From a virus: a DNA stretch of 26,200 nucleotides. How positions within the stretch are numbered: position 1 is the first letter of the stretch; the number at the start of each line of letters is the position of its first letter. Both the position numbers and the translations under genes were made by a program. The notes beneath the pieces were generated by a model. That model did not search any database. It had not been told where the DNA came from and was given only the letters and a program-made list of their open reading frames with translations. Of this stretch, positions 18,718 to 25,512 are shown piece after piece. The DNA is taken from positions 1 through 26,200 of the IMG/VR virus record IMGVR_UViG_3300044641_008512. One strand, 5' to 3'.

Positions 18718-21303
18718 GTGACCGTATCAGCACCAGAGCCTCAGCATCCCAGGAAGCACCTCAGCCCAGGGCAGATCGATCTTGGCTTGATCCCTCTGGA
18801 TTGGGCCTTGACGCCGTTGCGGGAGAAGCGCGCTTACGTCCCTGGATGGACCTCCCAGCCCTACTCCATCGATCAGATCCGTAAGGAGCTGGACGAGGGT
18901 CGCGCCACGGGTGTAGGCCTGCTGAGTGGCCAGTGGTCCAACGAAGGCGCACTGATCTGGGCTGATGTTGACGGTCCGGAAGCGATCCCTGCTCTAGAGG
19001 AGCTGGTTGGCGGTCCAATTGACGTCATCTTTCCGCCGACGCTGACCATTTCGTCGGGTAAGCCGGGCCGGATGCGGATGCTTTACAGCGTCCCTGCGAG
19101 CAAGATCCCGTTGCTCCCCGATAAGGCGACAATTAAGATCGGGATTCCGTCGTTTGAAATCCTGTTTCGCTCCCGTCAAGGGGCGATCATGGGCGTCCAC
19201 CCTGAAACAGACGGATATTTCACCACGCCGCACGGTGGTTTCGAGTTTGCTAAAAACCCACCCGAGATGCCGGAGTGGTTGTACGAAGCAATTAACCGTG
19301 CTTTTCCGACGAATAAGTACAGGAAGCCTGTTGTAACTGGTGTCGTCACTCAGCAGATCAACCTGCAGTACGAAGAAGGATCAAAATATCAACTGGAGGA
19401 AGCCACTGAAGAAGCTAGGTCTTACCTTCCTTATCTGAGTGTTGATCGGGCAACCGACTACGAAGAGTGGTTGGCTGTCGGCATGTCTCTGCACCAGGTC
19501 AGTGATGAGCTTCTTGATGACTGGGTAGCCTGGTCGTCCCAAGCTGAAAACTTTGATCCTGAGGCGTGTAACGATAAGTGGCGTTCGTTTGAACGGCTGC
19601 CTGGTGGTCCCAATCCAGGTAATGGACGTGGTATCCAGACGTTGCGCGCCAAGGCAAAGGAGGATGGGTACCTCGAACTTGGCGGGTACGTTGTTGAATC
19701 TCCGGAAGAGCTACTCCGTCAGGCCAAAGAGGTGTTCGACGACGCTGAAATGGGTGACATGCCGCCAATGGACACGTTGCATCGCGCCATGCGGGCGATG
19801 CTTGGCGATCCTGATGAGAACATGGAAGAGGAGGTTCAGCAAGGAGCTAACCGTGGTCGCCCCAGGACGCCACCGGCATCGGAGCTGGCGAACCTCGTCA
19901 CCGGAATGGTTAACGAGATCGGTTGGCGGTACGACCCGAAGTACGACACTTTCATGTTCTACCACCGCGATCGGGGGATCTGGAGGCGTGAAACCTATCC
20001 CCACGAGTTCCGTCACACCGTTCAAGATCTGTTTATCCGGGAGCGGGTCCCGACCCCCAGTGGATTTACGACACACCTGATCAACGACGTCGTTTCTTTG
20101 ACTCAGGCTTACATCGCTCAGCCTGACTGGCACGACGACGATGACCTGCTGTCCTTCCGCAACGGGGTTCTGGAAGTCAGTACTGGTGAGTTTCTTGATC
20201 ACGATCCTGAAAACTATCTGATCTGGGGACTTGATTTTAATTATGATCCTCAGGCAGATCCAGGACCGATCATTGATTGGTTGCGCCGAACTCAGTACGG
20301 TGATGATGGCCGTGTTCAGGTGCTCAGGGCCTGGTTGAGAGCCTGTCTTGTCGGTCACGGCCACGAAATTCAGCGGTTTCTGGAGATCATTGGACCCGGC
20401 GGGCGGGGAAAATCCACCTTCGCAAACCTGTGTTGCGCCCTGGTTGGCAGCGGCAACTACGCCAGCACCACCCTCAACCAGTTGGAGCAGAGTCGCTTTG
20501 AGATTGCATCGATCAAGGGCAAACGGTTGACGCTGATCAATGACTCGGAACGTTACGGCGGTTCTGCTCAGATCTTTAAGGCGCTGACAGGCGGAGACAA
20601 CCTCCGCTTTGAGGAGAAGAATAAGAACGTAGGTGAGCCCTTCGTCTACACCGGTATGGTCATGGTTTGCGCCAACGAACCGATCCAGACGACTGACAAC
20701 ACTTCAGGTCTGACGCGTCGTCGCCTGACCCTTGAGTTCAATCGTCCCCTGTACGACAAGAACTCGGAAGCTAAGGAGATGATTAAGCTCGATAACGGTA
20801 TCGTAAAGGGCTTATGGAAGAATTATTTACCCGGCTTAGTTAACTGGGTTTTGGAGATGAGCCATAAAGAAATGAAGGAGTATCTTCTTGATACCTATGA
20901 AAAAGTTCCGTCCCTCACCAGGGTCAGGAATGAGATTCTGCTGAACAGCAATAACTTGGTTGAGTGGCTGCAGTCAGAAATTGTTTACGCAGTCGACCAC
21001 GTTGCTTCTGTCGGTAAGAAAATTCCAGCCGCTAAGGATGCCCCAGAGCGTTACAACAACAGTAGCCATCACCTTTATGCCAGCTACTGCTCCTACGCAG
21101 AGGACACCGGCAGCAAGCCCGTGGGTCAGAAGCGATTCATTGCGTTGCTTCTGGACTGCTGCACCAACCAGCTTGGCCTGAAGGACATCCGTCAATTCAG
21201 CAAGTACGGTAAGCCTTTTATCAAAGGACTTGCGGTCAGGGCCAGTGATCAGAAGTTCCAGTCCTACCCCACGATCCTGCCGGAAGGTAAAATCGAATCT
21301 TAA
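18718..21303 (+). CDS. Primase-helicase (AEP prim-pol, PriCT and P4/D5-type SF3 helicase)
   Basis: An 861-residue replication protein. The N-terminal prim-pol-like domain (about 20-210) has VGLLSGQWS and LIWADVDG (D83, D85, the likely catalytic pair), then FEILFRSRQGAIMGVHPETD. A PriCT-like segment follows (about 230-310: DYEEWLAVGMSLHQVSDE, GRGIQTLRAKAKEDGY). The helicase has Walker A GPGGRGKST (559-567), Walker B-like LTLINDSE with D609, and sensor-1 MVMVCANEP with N653, as in P4/D5 family SF3 helicases. It would prime and unwind at the origin. It starts at GTG. Its stop overlaps the end of a minus-strand gene. Confidence 0.95.
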   Translation: MTVSAPEPQHPRKHLSPGQIDLGLIPLDWALTPLREKRAYVPGWTSQPYSIDQIRKELDEGRATGVGLLSGQWSNEGALIWADVDGPEAIPALEELVGGPIDVIFPPTLTISSGKPGRMRMLYSVPASKIPLLPDKATIKIGIPSFEILFRSRQGAIMGVHPETDGYFTTPHGGFEFAKNPPEMPEWLYEAINRAFPTNKYRKPVVTGVVTQQINLQYEEGSKYQLEEATEEARSYLPYLSVDRATDYEEWLAVGMSLHQVSDELLDDWVAWSSQAENFDPEACNDKWRSFERLPGGPNPGNGRGIQTLRAKAKEDGYLELGGYVVESPEELLRQAKEVFDDAEMGDMPPMDTLHRAMRAMLGDPDENMEEEVQQGANRGRPRTPPASELANLVTGMVNEIGWRYDPKYDTFMFYHRDRGIWRRETYPHEFRHTVQDLFIRERVPTPSGFTTHLINDVVSLTQAYIAQPDWHDDDDLLSFRNGVLEVSTGEFLDHDPENYLIWGLDFNYDPQADPGPIIDWLRRTQYGDDGRVQVLRAWLRACLVGHGHEIQRFLEIIGPGGRGKSTFANLCCALVGSGNYASTTLNQLEQSRFEIASIKGKRLTLINDSERYGGSAQIFKALTGGDNLRFEEKNKNVGEPFVYTGMVMVCANEPIQTTDNTSGLTRRRLTLEFNRPLYDKNSEAKEMIKLDNGIVKGLWKNYLPGLVNWVLEMSHKEMKEYLLDTYEKVPSLTRVRNEILLNSNNLVEWLQSEIVYAVDHVASVGKKIPAAKDAPERYNNSSHHLYASYCSYAEDTGSKPVGQKRFIALLLDCCTNQLGLKDIRQFSKYGKPFIKGLAVRASDQKFQSYPTILPEGKIES

Positions 21304-21464
21304 CTGACGTTAGTAAACCTGTTCACTAAGCGAAACAAGCCATCAGCATAGAAACCAAGCACGGCCCACCCGACAACAAAAGAAATAATTGAAGCGTTTC
21401 TGTTGTGTCGGGTTATCGCCAGGTCAATCAGGTCCTGGACTTCCTCTTTGGTGATGGGAGTCAC
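21300..21464 (-). CDS. Small single-pass membrane protein
   Basis: A 54-residue protein, MTPITKEEVQDLIDLAITRH at the start, then a membrane segment IISFVVGWAVLGFYADGLF (about residues 26-44) and a short basic tail. It could be a holin-like or other inner-membrane protein, but one transmembrane helix is not enough to say. It starts with GTG, overlapping the TGA of the gene upstream by four bases (GTGA), and ends against the primase-helicase stop, sharing two bases with it. Confidence 0.65.
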   Translation of the reverse strand: MTPITKEEVQDLIDLAITRHNRNASIISFVVGWAVLGFYADGLFRLVNRFTNVS

Positions 21465-21610
21465 GACCTATTGTCTTGCTGTTTGGTTTCGCTCCAGGTG
21501 CGGTCACCTGGTATGGGTTCCATGCCCACTTCCCAGTCATTGTAGGTTTCCTCGTTCCTTAGGAGCCTTGCAAACTCTTCAATGTACTTTTTGATTAGGT
21601 GAGTTGGCAT
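21461..21610 (-). CDS. Hypothetical small protein
   Basis: A 49-residue protein, MPTHLIKKYIEEFARLLRNE followed by ETYNDWEVGMEPIPGDRTWS. Basic N-terminal helix, acidic middle; no known family. It is coupled to the small membrane protein by the GTGA overlap at 21461-21464, and the pair forms a mini-operon in the 40-base-spaced minus-strand block. Confidence 0.55.
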   Translation of the reverse strand: MPTHLIKKYIEEFARLLRNEETYNDWEVGMEPIPGDRTWSETKQQDNRS

Positions 21611-21649
21611 GGCCGCTGGTGACGACGCAAGGGAGTCAGTTTAAGGTTA

Positions 21650-22072
21650 TCAGGTTCCGATCAGACCGTGAGCAATCAGGTCATCGACCAGGGCCTTGAC
21701 ACGTTCAGCCAACTGTTGAGTAGTAACAGTTGACGTGGCAAATGTAGTCCTTGTTGCGGTGCCAGTTGCAGCAACCCAGCCAGTGACACGGGCACCAACA
21801 ACTTGGGTTCCATTAATTTCGTAAACCTTTCCGCTTGCTAGATCAACATTCTCAGCAAAGACAGTTCCTGTAGAGCTGACTGTTAGTTGTTGAACACTGT
21901 TGGAAACAATGCTTATGTCTCCGTTTGAATCACAGCTAAAACCGCTGTCAGCGGAGTCGATGAAACTGATGCCAGGATCTGCTGAGGTTCCTCCTGGTAC
22001 CTGAAGATACGACCGAGAAACAAGTCTGCCATCTTTAGGGTTAACAAAAAGATAGTTAGGAGGAAGAGCCAT
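21650..22072 (-). CDS. Probable virion or tail-fibre protein
   Basis: A 140-residue protein rich in Gly, Ser, Thr and Val. The middle (GDISIVSNSVQQLTVSSTGT, NVDLASGKVYEINGTQVVGA) is a beta-repeat typical of phage tail fibres, and the C-terminal QQLAERVKALVDDLIAHGLI is a helix seen at the ends of such proteins. It is likely a structural adhesin or fibre component. The start ATG at 22072 is preceded by AT-rich sequence that may contain the promoter. Confidence 0.65.
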   Translation of the reverse strand: MALPPNYLFVNPKDGRLVSRSYLQVPGGTSADPGISFIDSADSGFSCDSNGDISIVSNSVQQLTVSSTGTVFAENVDLASGKVYEINGTQVVGARVTGWVAATGTATRTTFATSTVTTQQLAERVKALVDDLIAHGLIGT

Positions 22073-22132
22073 GTTGCGCGTCTTAATTTAACTGTTCTTT
22101 TATCAGTCTACATTAAAAATATATTTACAAAT

Positions 22133-22149
22133 TTATCCTATATGGATAA
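22133..22149 (-). terminator. Small hairpin at the end of a minus-strand gene
   Basis: TTATCC, loop TATAT, GGATAA, overlapping the stop codon of the gene ending at 22138, followed on the minus strand by an AT-rich stretch (22111-22130) with five T. The stem is short, so termination would be weak. Confidence 0.3.
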
Positions 22150-22614
22150 GTTTTGAAGCCTGTTCCTGAGGAGTTCCTGTCTGCGAAACACGTCCTGGGG
22201 GCTAACGCGTGAACTGCCGTGCCTTTCACGAAAATCTTTCAATGCCTTATCCGCCTCAGGAGAGTCAAGGTCAGGTGGGAAAACTTCAAAACTAGGTGAC
22301 CGCGCTTCTTTAACGCCAGTTGAGCCGAGCTTGCGGCGCATCTCTTCAAAGAATCCGGCGGGCGGCTTGGTTCCAGGCTGGCCCATCTTCTCGATCGCTT
22401 CCCGTGGAATCTCCTGTCCAGGGCTGCCGCCGTATGGAGCCCTTTCCTGACCGATAAAATCTTGCAAAAATTCAAATCCGGACTGACTAAAAGGAGTGTC
22501 AGGTTTGACCGGCATTTTCTCCAGCTCAGGATCAGGCCCTCCCGGGTAGTAGGGAAGCTTAACGAACCCCTGGTCCTGTCCCATCCGAATTCGTCCCTCG
22601 TCGAAGGTCATCAT
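22138..22614 (-). CDS. Hypothetical Pro-rich protein, possible virion component
   Basis: A 158-residue protein, Pro/Gly-rich in its first half (LPYYPGGPDPELEKMPVKPD, YGGSPGQEIPREA) and charged-helical at the end (DKALKDFRERHGSSRV, FRRQELLRNRLQNL). No family is recognised. The start is MM at 22614 or 22611. It is placed one base after the upstream gene, so both are in one operon. By composition and position it could be a virion or scaffold-like protein. Confidence 0.65.
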   Translation of the reverse strand: MMTFDEGRIRMGQDQGFVKLPYYPGGPDPELEKMPVKPDTPFSQSGFEFLQDFIGQERAPYGGSPGQEIPREAIEKMGQPGTKPPAGFFEEMRRKLGSTGVKEARSPSFEVFPPDLDSPEADKALKDFRERHGSSRVSPQDVFRRQELLRNRLQNLSI

Positions 22615-22615
22615 C

Positions 22616-23350
22616 TCACTTCAAGCCGTAGGCAGCGAGGGTGTATCCTTCAGGTGCTTGGGCACCGGCACCAAGATCGCGTGGGTGTGCGTACGAATCT
22701 TCTGTCGTCTCAGCGGCTTTCTTGGCCTTCGTTTTCTCGTAGAGGCGTTTGGCCAGCATCGGATTGGTTTCTGCCCACTGGGCGAGGGGAGTTCCTTTGG
22801 CATACCCCAGGCCCTCAACAATAGTGGGCATCTCGGCCCTGCCTGCAGCACTCTGGGACCTGTAGTAGGTCGAGAGGGGCGTTTCCGTCGGCGCCTTCTG
22901 TTGGGCCGCCAACGTCATCATCTCCTCGGAAGTCTTAGGGGCACCGGCTCCACGGGAGGCTGCACCGAAGAAAGGATCCATCTCACCAGTGCCGAAGTAC
23001 CGCTGGAACTGACCTTCCTGAGTCATCGGTTGGGCCGGGAACTGGGGACGACCGCCGCCACCGAAACGACTTGTGCCGTCTCCAGGGAGTTCCGGGGGTG
23101 CAGGTGCCATAAAAGGACGCTGCATCGAGCCAGGGATGTAGCGACCGGTCGGATCTCCCTGGAGTTGAGGGCTTCCTGCAGACGCTCGGCTCAGGCCAGG
23201 GGCAGTCATCCGCCGCATCTGGTCGGGAGTGAAGCGTACCCGGGAGAAAAACTGCGCCAAACGCGTAGAGAGTGCGTCACTCAGCCCCCGTTCAACAGGA
23301 GAAAGACTAGCTCTTTGCTGTTCCGCAGCAGCTTTCAGCAAGTCGGCCAT
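22616..23350 (-). CDS. Hypothetical Pro/Gly-rich protein, possible virion component
   Basis: A 244-residue protein. The N-terminus is helical (MADLLKAAAEQQRASLSPVE), the middle is low-complexity Pro/Gly/Gln (GRYIPGSMQRPFMAPAPPEL, SRFGGGGRPQFPAQPM), and the C-terminus is charged and helical (KRLYEKTKAKKAAETTED) with an end like EGYTLAAYGLK. No known motif. Such linker-rich proteins are common among phage structural and internal proteins. It leads the minus-strand block; its start lies beside the inverted repeat at 23352-23388. Confidence 0.65.
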   Translation of the reverse strand: MADLLKAAAEQQRASLSPVERGLSDALSTRLAQFFSRVRFTPDQMRRMTAPGLSRASAGSPQLQGDPTGRYIPGSMQRPFMAPAPPELPGDGTSRFGGGGRPQFPAQPMTQEGQFQRYFGTGEMDPFFGAASRGAGAPKTSEEMMTLAAQQKAPTETPLSTYYRSQSAAGRAEMPTIVEGLGYAKGTPLAQWAETNPMLAKRLYEKTKAKKAAETTEDSYAHPRDLGAGAQAPEGYTLAAYGLK

Positions 23351-23351
23351 T

Positions 23352-23388
23352 GTTAACTATAAATCATTGTTCTTATTACAATGGTAAC
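23352..23388. promoter_or_regulatory. Nested inverted repeat in a divergent promoter region
   Basis: TGTTA (about 23351-23355) and TAACA (about 23385-23389) enclose CATTGT (23365-23370), seven bases, ACAATG (23378-23383). It lies between divergent gene starts at 23350 (minus) and 23409 (plus). It could be an operator for a repressor or a transcript hairpin. -10-like TATAAA (23359-23364) is on the plus strand. Confidence 0.45.
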
Positions 23389-23408
23389 ACCGGCAAATAA
23401 AACAGTTC

Positions 23409-23594
23409 GTGCAAGTTATTCAAACCTTTCCCAATGGAACGACTATTGAATTCGGTGAAGATTCATGGGGTCACCAGATACACCGAGTCTGTTCCGCCAC
23501 CGGTGCGATGTGTCGGTTAACTGAGCCATATCATTGCGCTTTGGTTTATGCCCAGCAGTACGAAGAGTTTTATTCAGTTAAAGGTCCGAAGTAG
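23409..23594 (+). CDS. Hypothetical small protein
   Basis: A 61-residue protein, MQVIQTFPNGTTIEFGEDSW then GHQIHRVCSATGAMCRLTEP, with beta character in its N-terminal half and Tyr-rich YAQQYEEFYSVKG at the end. It starts with GTG. The family is unknown. It is divergent from the minus-strand block and is closed by the repeat-built hairpin with a T run at 23624-23678. Confidence 0.6.
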   Translation: MQVIQTFPNGTTIEFGEDSWGHQIHRVCSATGAMCRLTEPYHCALVYAQQYEEFYSVKGPK

Positions 23595-23623
23595 GGTCTG
23601 GTAGGCAAAGAGAAATCAGTTTC

Positions 23624-23650
23624 AATGTACGGGCAGAGTATGAACACACT
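23624..23650 (+). repeat. Direct copy of the right half of unit 1
   Basis: The 27 bases 23624-23650 match 23689-23715 except for GAG in place of CTG (two differences). Starts are 65 bases apart. It forms the left arm of the terminator-like hairpin. Confidence 0.8.
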
Positions 23651-23678
23651 GTGTTTGTACAGTGTCCGTACATTTTTT
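23624..23678 (+). terminator. Long hairpin plus T run built from the repeats
   Basis: AATGTACGG (23624-23632) pairs with CCGTACATT (23666-23674); further in, GTATGAACACA pairs with TGTGTTTGTAC with G-T pairs, leaving a small loop. The stem is followed by TTTTTT (23673-23678). It can terminate the transcript of the gene ending at 23594. Its left arm is the third copy of the half-site and its right arm is the left half of unit 1. Confidence 0.6.
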
Positions 23679-23714
23679 GGTCTTGGCGAATGTACGGGCA
23701 CTGTATGAACACAC
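23649..23714. repeat. Palindromic repeat unit 1
   Basis: TACAGTGTCCGTACATT (23658-23674), a 14-base spacer, then AATGTACGGGCACTGTA (23689-23705), an inverted repeat with one mismatch in 17. The flanks GTGTTTG and TGAACAC extend the symmetry. The spacer TTTTGGTCTTGGCG shares CTTGG with that of unit 2. Confidence 0.8.
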
Positions 23715-23846
23715 TTGAGTTTCTGTTATTTTTTTCCCTAAATAAGCTCTTAATTAAAAATTAGAGGCCAACATGCAAGAAAACGCATAAACCCTTGTTG
23801 GGGCAAAAGGGGGAGATCCCTGTCGTGGACAGGGAAAAAATGTACT

Positions 23847-23864
23847 GCCAAAAACGGCAAAAAA
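23847..23864 (+). repeat. Left arm of an 18-bp perfect inverted repeat
   Basis: GCCAAAAACGGCAAAAAA. Its exact reverse complement is at 23990-24007, with 125 bases between. The pair encloses palindromic unit 2. Each arm also forms a local hairpin. Confidence 0.85.
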
Positions 23865-23894
23865 TATGGCCTTTTCACTTAGGCAGTAAATGTG

Positions 23895-23959
23895 AGGGTT
23901 AGTACAGTGACCGTACATTCTTGGAGGGGCAGGAAATGTACGCACACTGTATGAACCCT
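23895..23959. repeat. Palindromic repeat unit 2
   Basis: TACAGTGACCGTACATT (23903-23919), 15 bases, AATGTACGCACACTGTA (23935-23951): 15 of 17 positions agree when inverted. AGGGTT before and AACCCT after extend the dyad to 25 bases a side. It is a second version of unit 1. Confidence 0.8.
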
Positions 23960-23989
23960 TAAAATTACTTTATAAGTAAAAAAGGCGTT

Positions 23990-24007
23990 TTTTTTGCCGT
24001 TTTTGGC
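23990..24007 (-). repeat. Right arm of the 18-bp perfect inverted repeat
   Basis: TTTTTTGCCGTTTTTGGC, exact inverse of 23847-23864. It lies just upstream of the promoter at 24022, and its T-rich GGC(8T)GCC core could act as a terminator for read-through from the left. Confidence 0.85.
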
Positions 24008-24021
24008 TGTTGAAAAATTCC

Positions 24022-24050
24022 TTGACGCCGCAAGGGATCTCAGCTAAAGT
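24022..24050 (+). promoter_or_regulatory. Sigma70-like promoter of the HNH/HTH gene
   Basis: TTGACG (24022-24027), 17-base spacer, TAAAGT (24045-24050). The -35 is inside a CCTTG/CAAGG hairpin with the loop ACGCCG. Start of transcription would be near 24057, with a leader of about 18 bases before the GTG at 24075. Confidence 0.7.
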
Positions 24051-24074
24051 CCGCTTGAACCCTTTGCGCCCCCT

Positions 24075-25232
24075 GTGAAACCGATTCAGTTCTTCTTTGA
24101 AAGCGGCCTATCCGCCATCGATGCCGTCCTCTTTTCGACGGCTTTCCAGGGGTACCTCCAGTCCGTGGGGCCGGACCGGTGTTGGTGCATGAAGAAAAAC
24201 TCGCTCAGCGTTTTTGCGGGGTTCAGCGTTGCCAGCCCCGTAAAGACTCGTTACAGGGATCTGGATGCCCGCCCCTTAGCCCTGGCTCTCGCTGGTGTGT
24301 TCCTGACAGACGACGACAATCAGGTCATTGTTCGCAGGAATTGCTGCAAGTCCCCGCACTGCATCAACCCAGCGCACTACTACTACGGCACCAGGGCTGA
24401 CGTGGCGATGGAGGCTCAAAGGAAAAAGCGAAGCAAAAAGGGAGTTCCCGCTGTGATGACGCCTGAGCTGGCAGATTCACTTCGTAGGGACCGCTCCAGG
24501 GGAGAGTCAATCACTGCCTTGGCGGTTAAATACAGACTCCAGTACCACGTCGCTCGCCGCATCTGCAGCGAAAACACCTACAGAAGTAGTGGAGATGTAA
24601 ACTTCAATGAAGATTCATTACAAGCCCTGTGGCTCAGGACATCTCAAAACTGCATTGAGATCTGCAAAGAAAATCCTGATGCCACCAGGGAACTCAACAT
24701 TTCGTATCACGTGACTCAGCGACTGACCTGCCCCTGGCACCAGAAAAAAAGCGAGGCCCACAAAGGGAACTTCGGCTTGATGGGAGAGTGCCTCGACTGC
24801 ATGGAAGAGCTGAAAAAAGGCCGCTGCTCCGTGGACGTAACCCAGTTCGACATGGACTGGTACTGGCAGGTGAAACGGTTCTGGGAGCAGGTGGACATCC
24901 AAGGCCCAGACGACTGCTGGACGTGGCGGGGACCCACCAGGCGGAACGGCAATGAGTCCGTTGCGTACTTCCCCTCCCCTATGCATTCAGGGACCGCTCA
25001 GTCCGCCTCCAGGGTTGCCTTCTGGTTGAGCCGGGGCTATACAGGTAAGTATCGGATCTTCTCCAGGGGTGACTGCGCTAAGTTTTGCTGTAATCCGCTG
25101 CATCTGAGCCTGGCGGAAACAGTTGAATGCAAGGCTCCAAAAGAAATTTCTACCATTCGCCTGAACCACTCCAATGTCTTCCAGCACTACAAACAAACCG
25201 ACGAGCAAAACAAGCCAGGTTCTGCCATCTAA
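24075..25232 (+). CDS. Large protein with two HNH-like domains flanking HTH and zinc segments
   Basis: A 385-residue protein. An HNH-like domain near the N-terminus (about 30-105) has VGPDRCW and CCKSPHCINPAH (C90/C91, C96, N98, P99, H101); a second (about 275-350) has QGPDDCWTW and CAKFCCNPLHL (C334, C338/C339, N340, P341, H343). Between them are two HTH-like segments (ITALAVKYRLQYHVARRI at about 146-163, and LNISYHVTQRL at about 207-217) and a zinc-ribbon-like CPWH...CLDC (219-242). Both HNH motifs lack the first His, so nuclease activity is uncertain and DNA binding alone is possible. It starts with GTG behind a clear promoter and next to the repeat region. It may be a homing nuclease, regulator or initiator. 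Confidence 0.8.
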   Translation: MKPIQFFFESGLSAIDAVLFSTAFQGYLQSVGPDRCWCMKKNSLSVFAGFSVASPVKTRYRDLDARPLALALAGVFLTDDDNQVIVRRNCCKSPHCINPAHYYYGTRADVAMEAQRKKRSKKGVPAVMTPELADSLRRDRSRGESITALAVKYRLQYHVARRICSENTYRSSGDVNFNEDSLQALWLRTSQNCIEICKENPDATRELNISYHVTQRLTCPWHQKKSEAHKGNFGLMGECLDCMEELKKGRCSVDVTQFDMDWYWQVKRFWEQVDIQGPDDCWTWRGPTRRNGNESVAYFPSPMHSGTAQSASRVAFWLSRGYTGKYRIFSRGDCAKFCCNPLHLSLAETVECKAPKEISTIRLNHSNVFQHYKQTDEQNKPGSAI

Positions 25233-25512
25233 TTATCACCTGAAAGATAAAAAGTATCTGGGCCATGTTCAGATTGGTCCTGATAACTATTACACAGAAC
25301 ATTACGATTCGAAACAAGAAGCAGCCCTCGAACTCCGTTGCCTTGAGAAGCGTTTAAGCTATGAAGTAGTTGAGACGATGGAGAGCGAAGGCTTTTATCC
25401 TGAACGCGCTATAATTATGGAACAAAAATATCAGGAATCCGGTCGCACAAACGGTTTGTACACCGGATTAAATACAGAAGATGGCGCGGTTTCTATCAAC
25501 AATCCCGGATAA
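25174..25512 (+). CDS. Hypothetical small protein
   Basis: A 112-residue protein. The first 20 residues are Ser/Thr-rich (MSSSTTNKPTSKTSQVLPSN) and encoded by the end of the HNH/HTH gene in another frame; the rest (YLGHVQIGPDNYYTEHYDSK, then KRLSYEVVETMESEGFYPER) looks like a small alpha-beta domain. The family is unknown. The start ATG at 25174 gives a 59-base overlap; a later start cannot be excluded. It overlaps the next gene by 32 bases. Confidence 0.65.
   Translation: MSSSTTNKPTSKTSQVLPSNYHLKDKKYLGHVQIGPDNYYTEHYDSKQEAALELRCLEKRLSYEVVETMESEGFYPERAIIMEQKYQESGRTNGLYTGLNTEDGAVSINNPG

Larger units (their letters stand above)
23595..24074. other. Repeat-rich non-coding region, candidate replication origin or control region
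   Basis: No convincing gene lies in these 480 bases. They hold a third copy of a half-site and two palindromes (units 23649-23714 and 23895-23959), an 18-bp inverted repeat (23847-23864 and 23990-24007), a CCCTGTC-GTG-GACAGGG hairpin (23818-23834), an AT-rich hairpin (about 23746-23767) and a promoter (24022-24050). The position, between a minus-strand block and a plus-strand block, suits an origin or a control region; that role is inference. Confidence 0.7.

Noticed and set aside
19711-20364. A 217-codon open frame on the minus strand
   Set aside because: Antisense to the helicase part of the primase-helicase; no family pattern, and the plus-strand protein is certain.
22658-23356. A 232-codon open frame on the plus strand
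   Set aside because: Antisense to the 244-residue minus-strand gene. Its product is Arg/Gly/Cys-rich and shadow-like, while the minus-strand gene forms a tight operon with its neighbour.
23754-23945. A 63-codon open frame on the minus strand in the repeat region
   Set aside because: Composition is Phe/Pro/Cys-rich, it runs through a hairpin and the palindrome unit 2, and no start signal supports it.
23595-24074. CRISPR array
   Set aside because: The repeats are few, inverted rather than direct, and spacing differs from a CRISPR repeat-spacer pattern; no cas genes are present.
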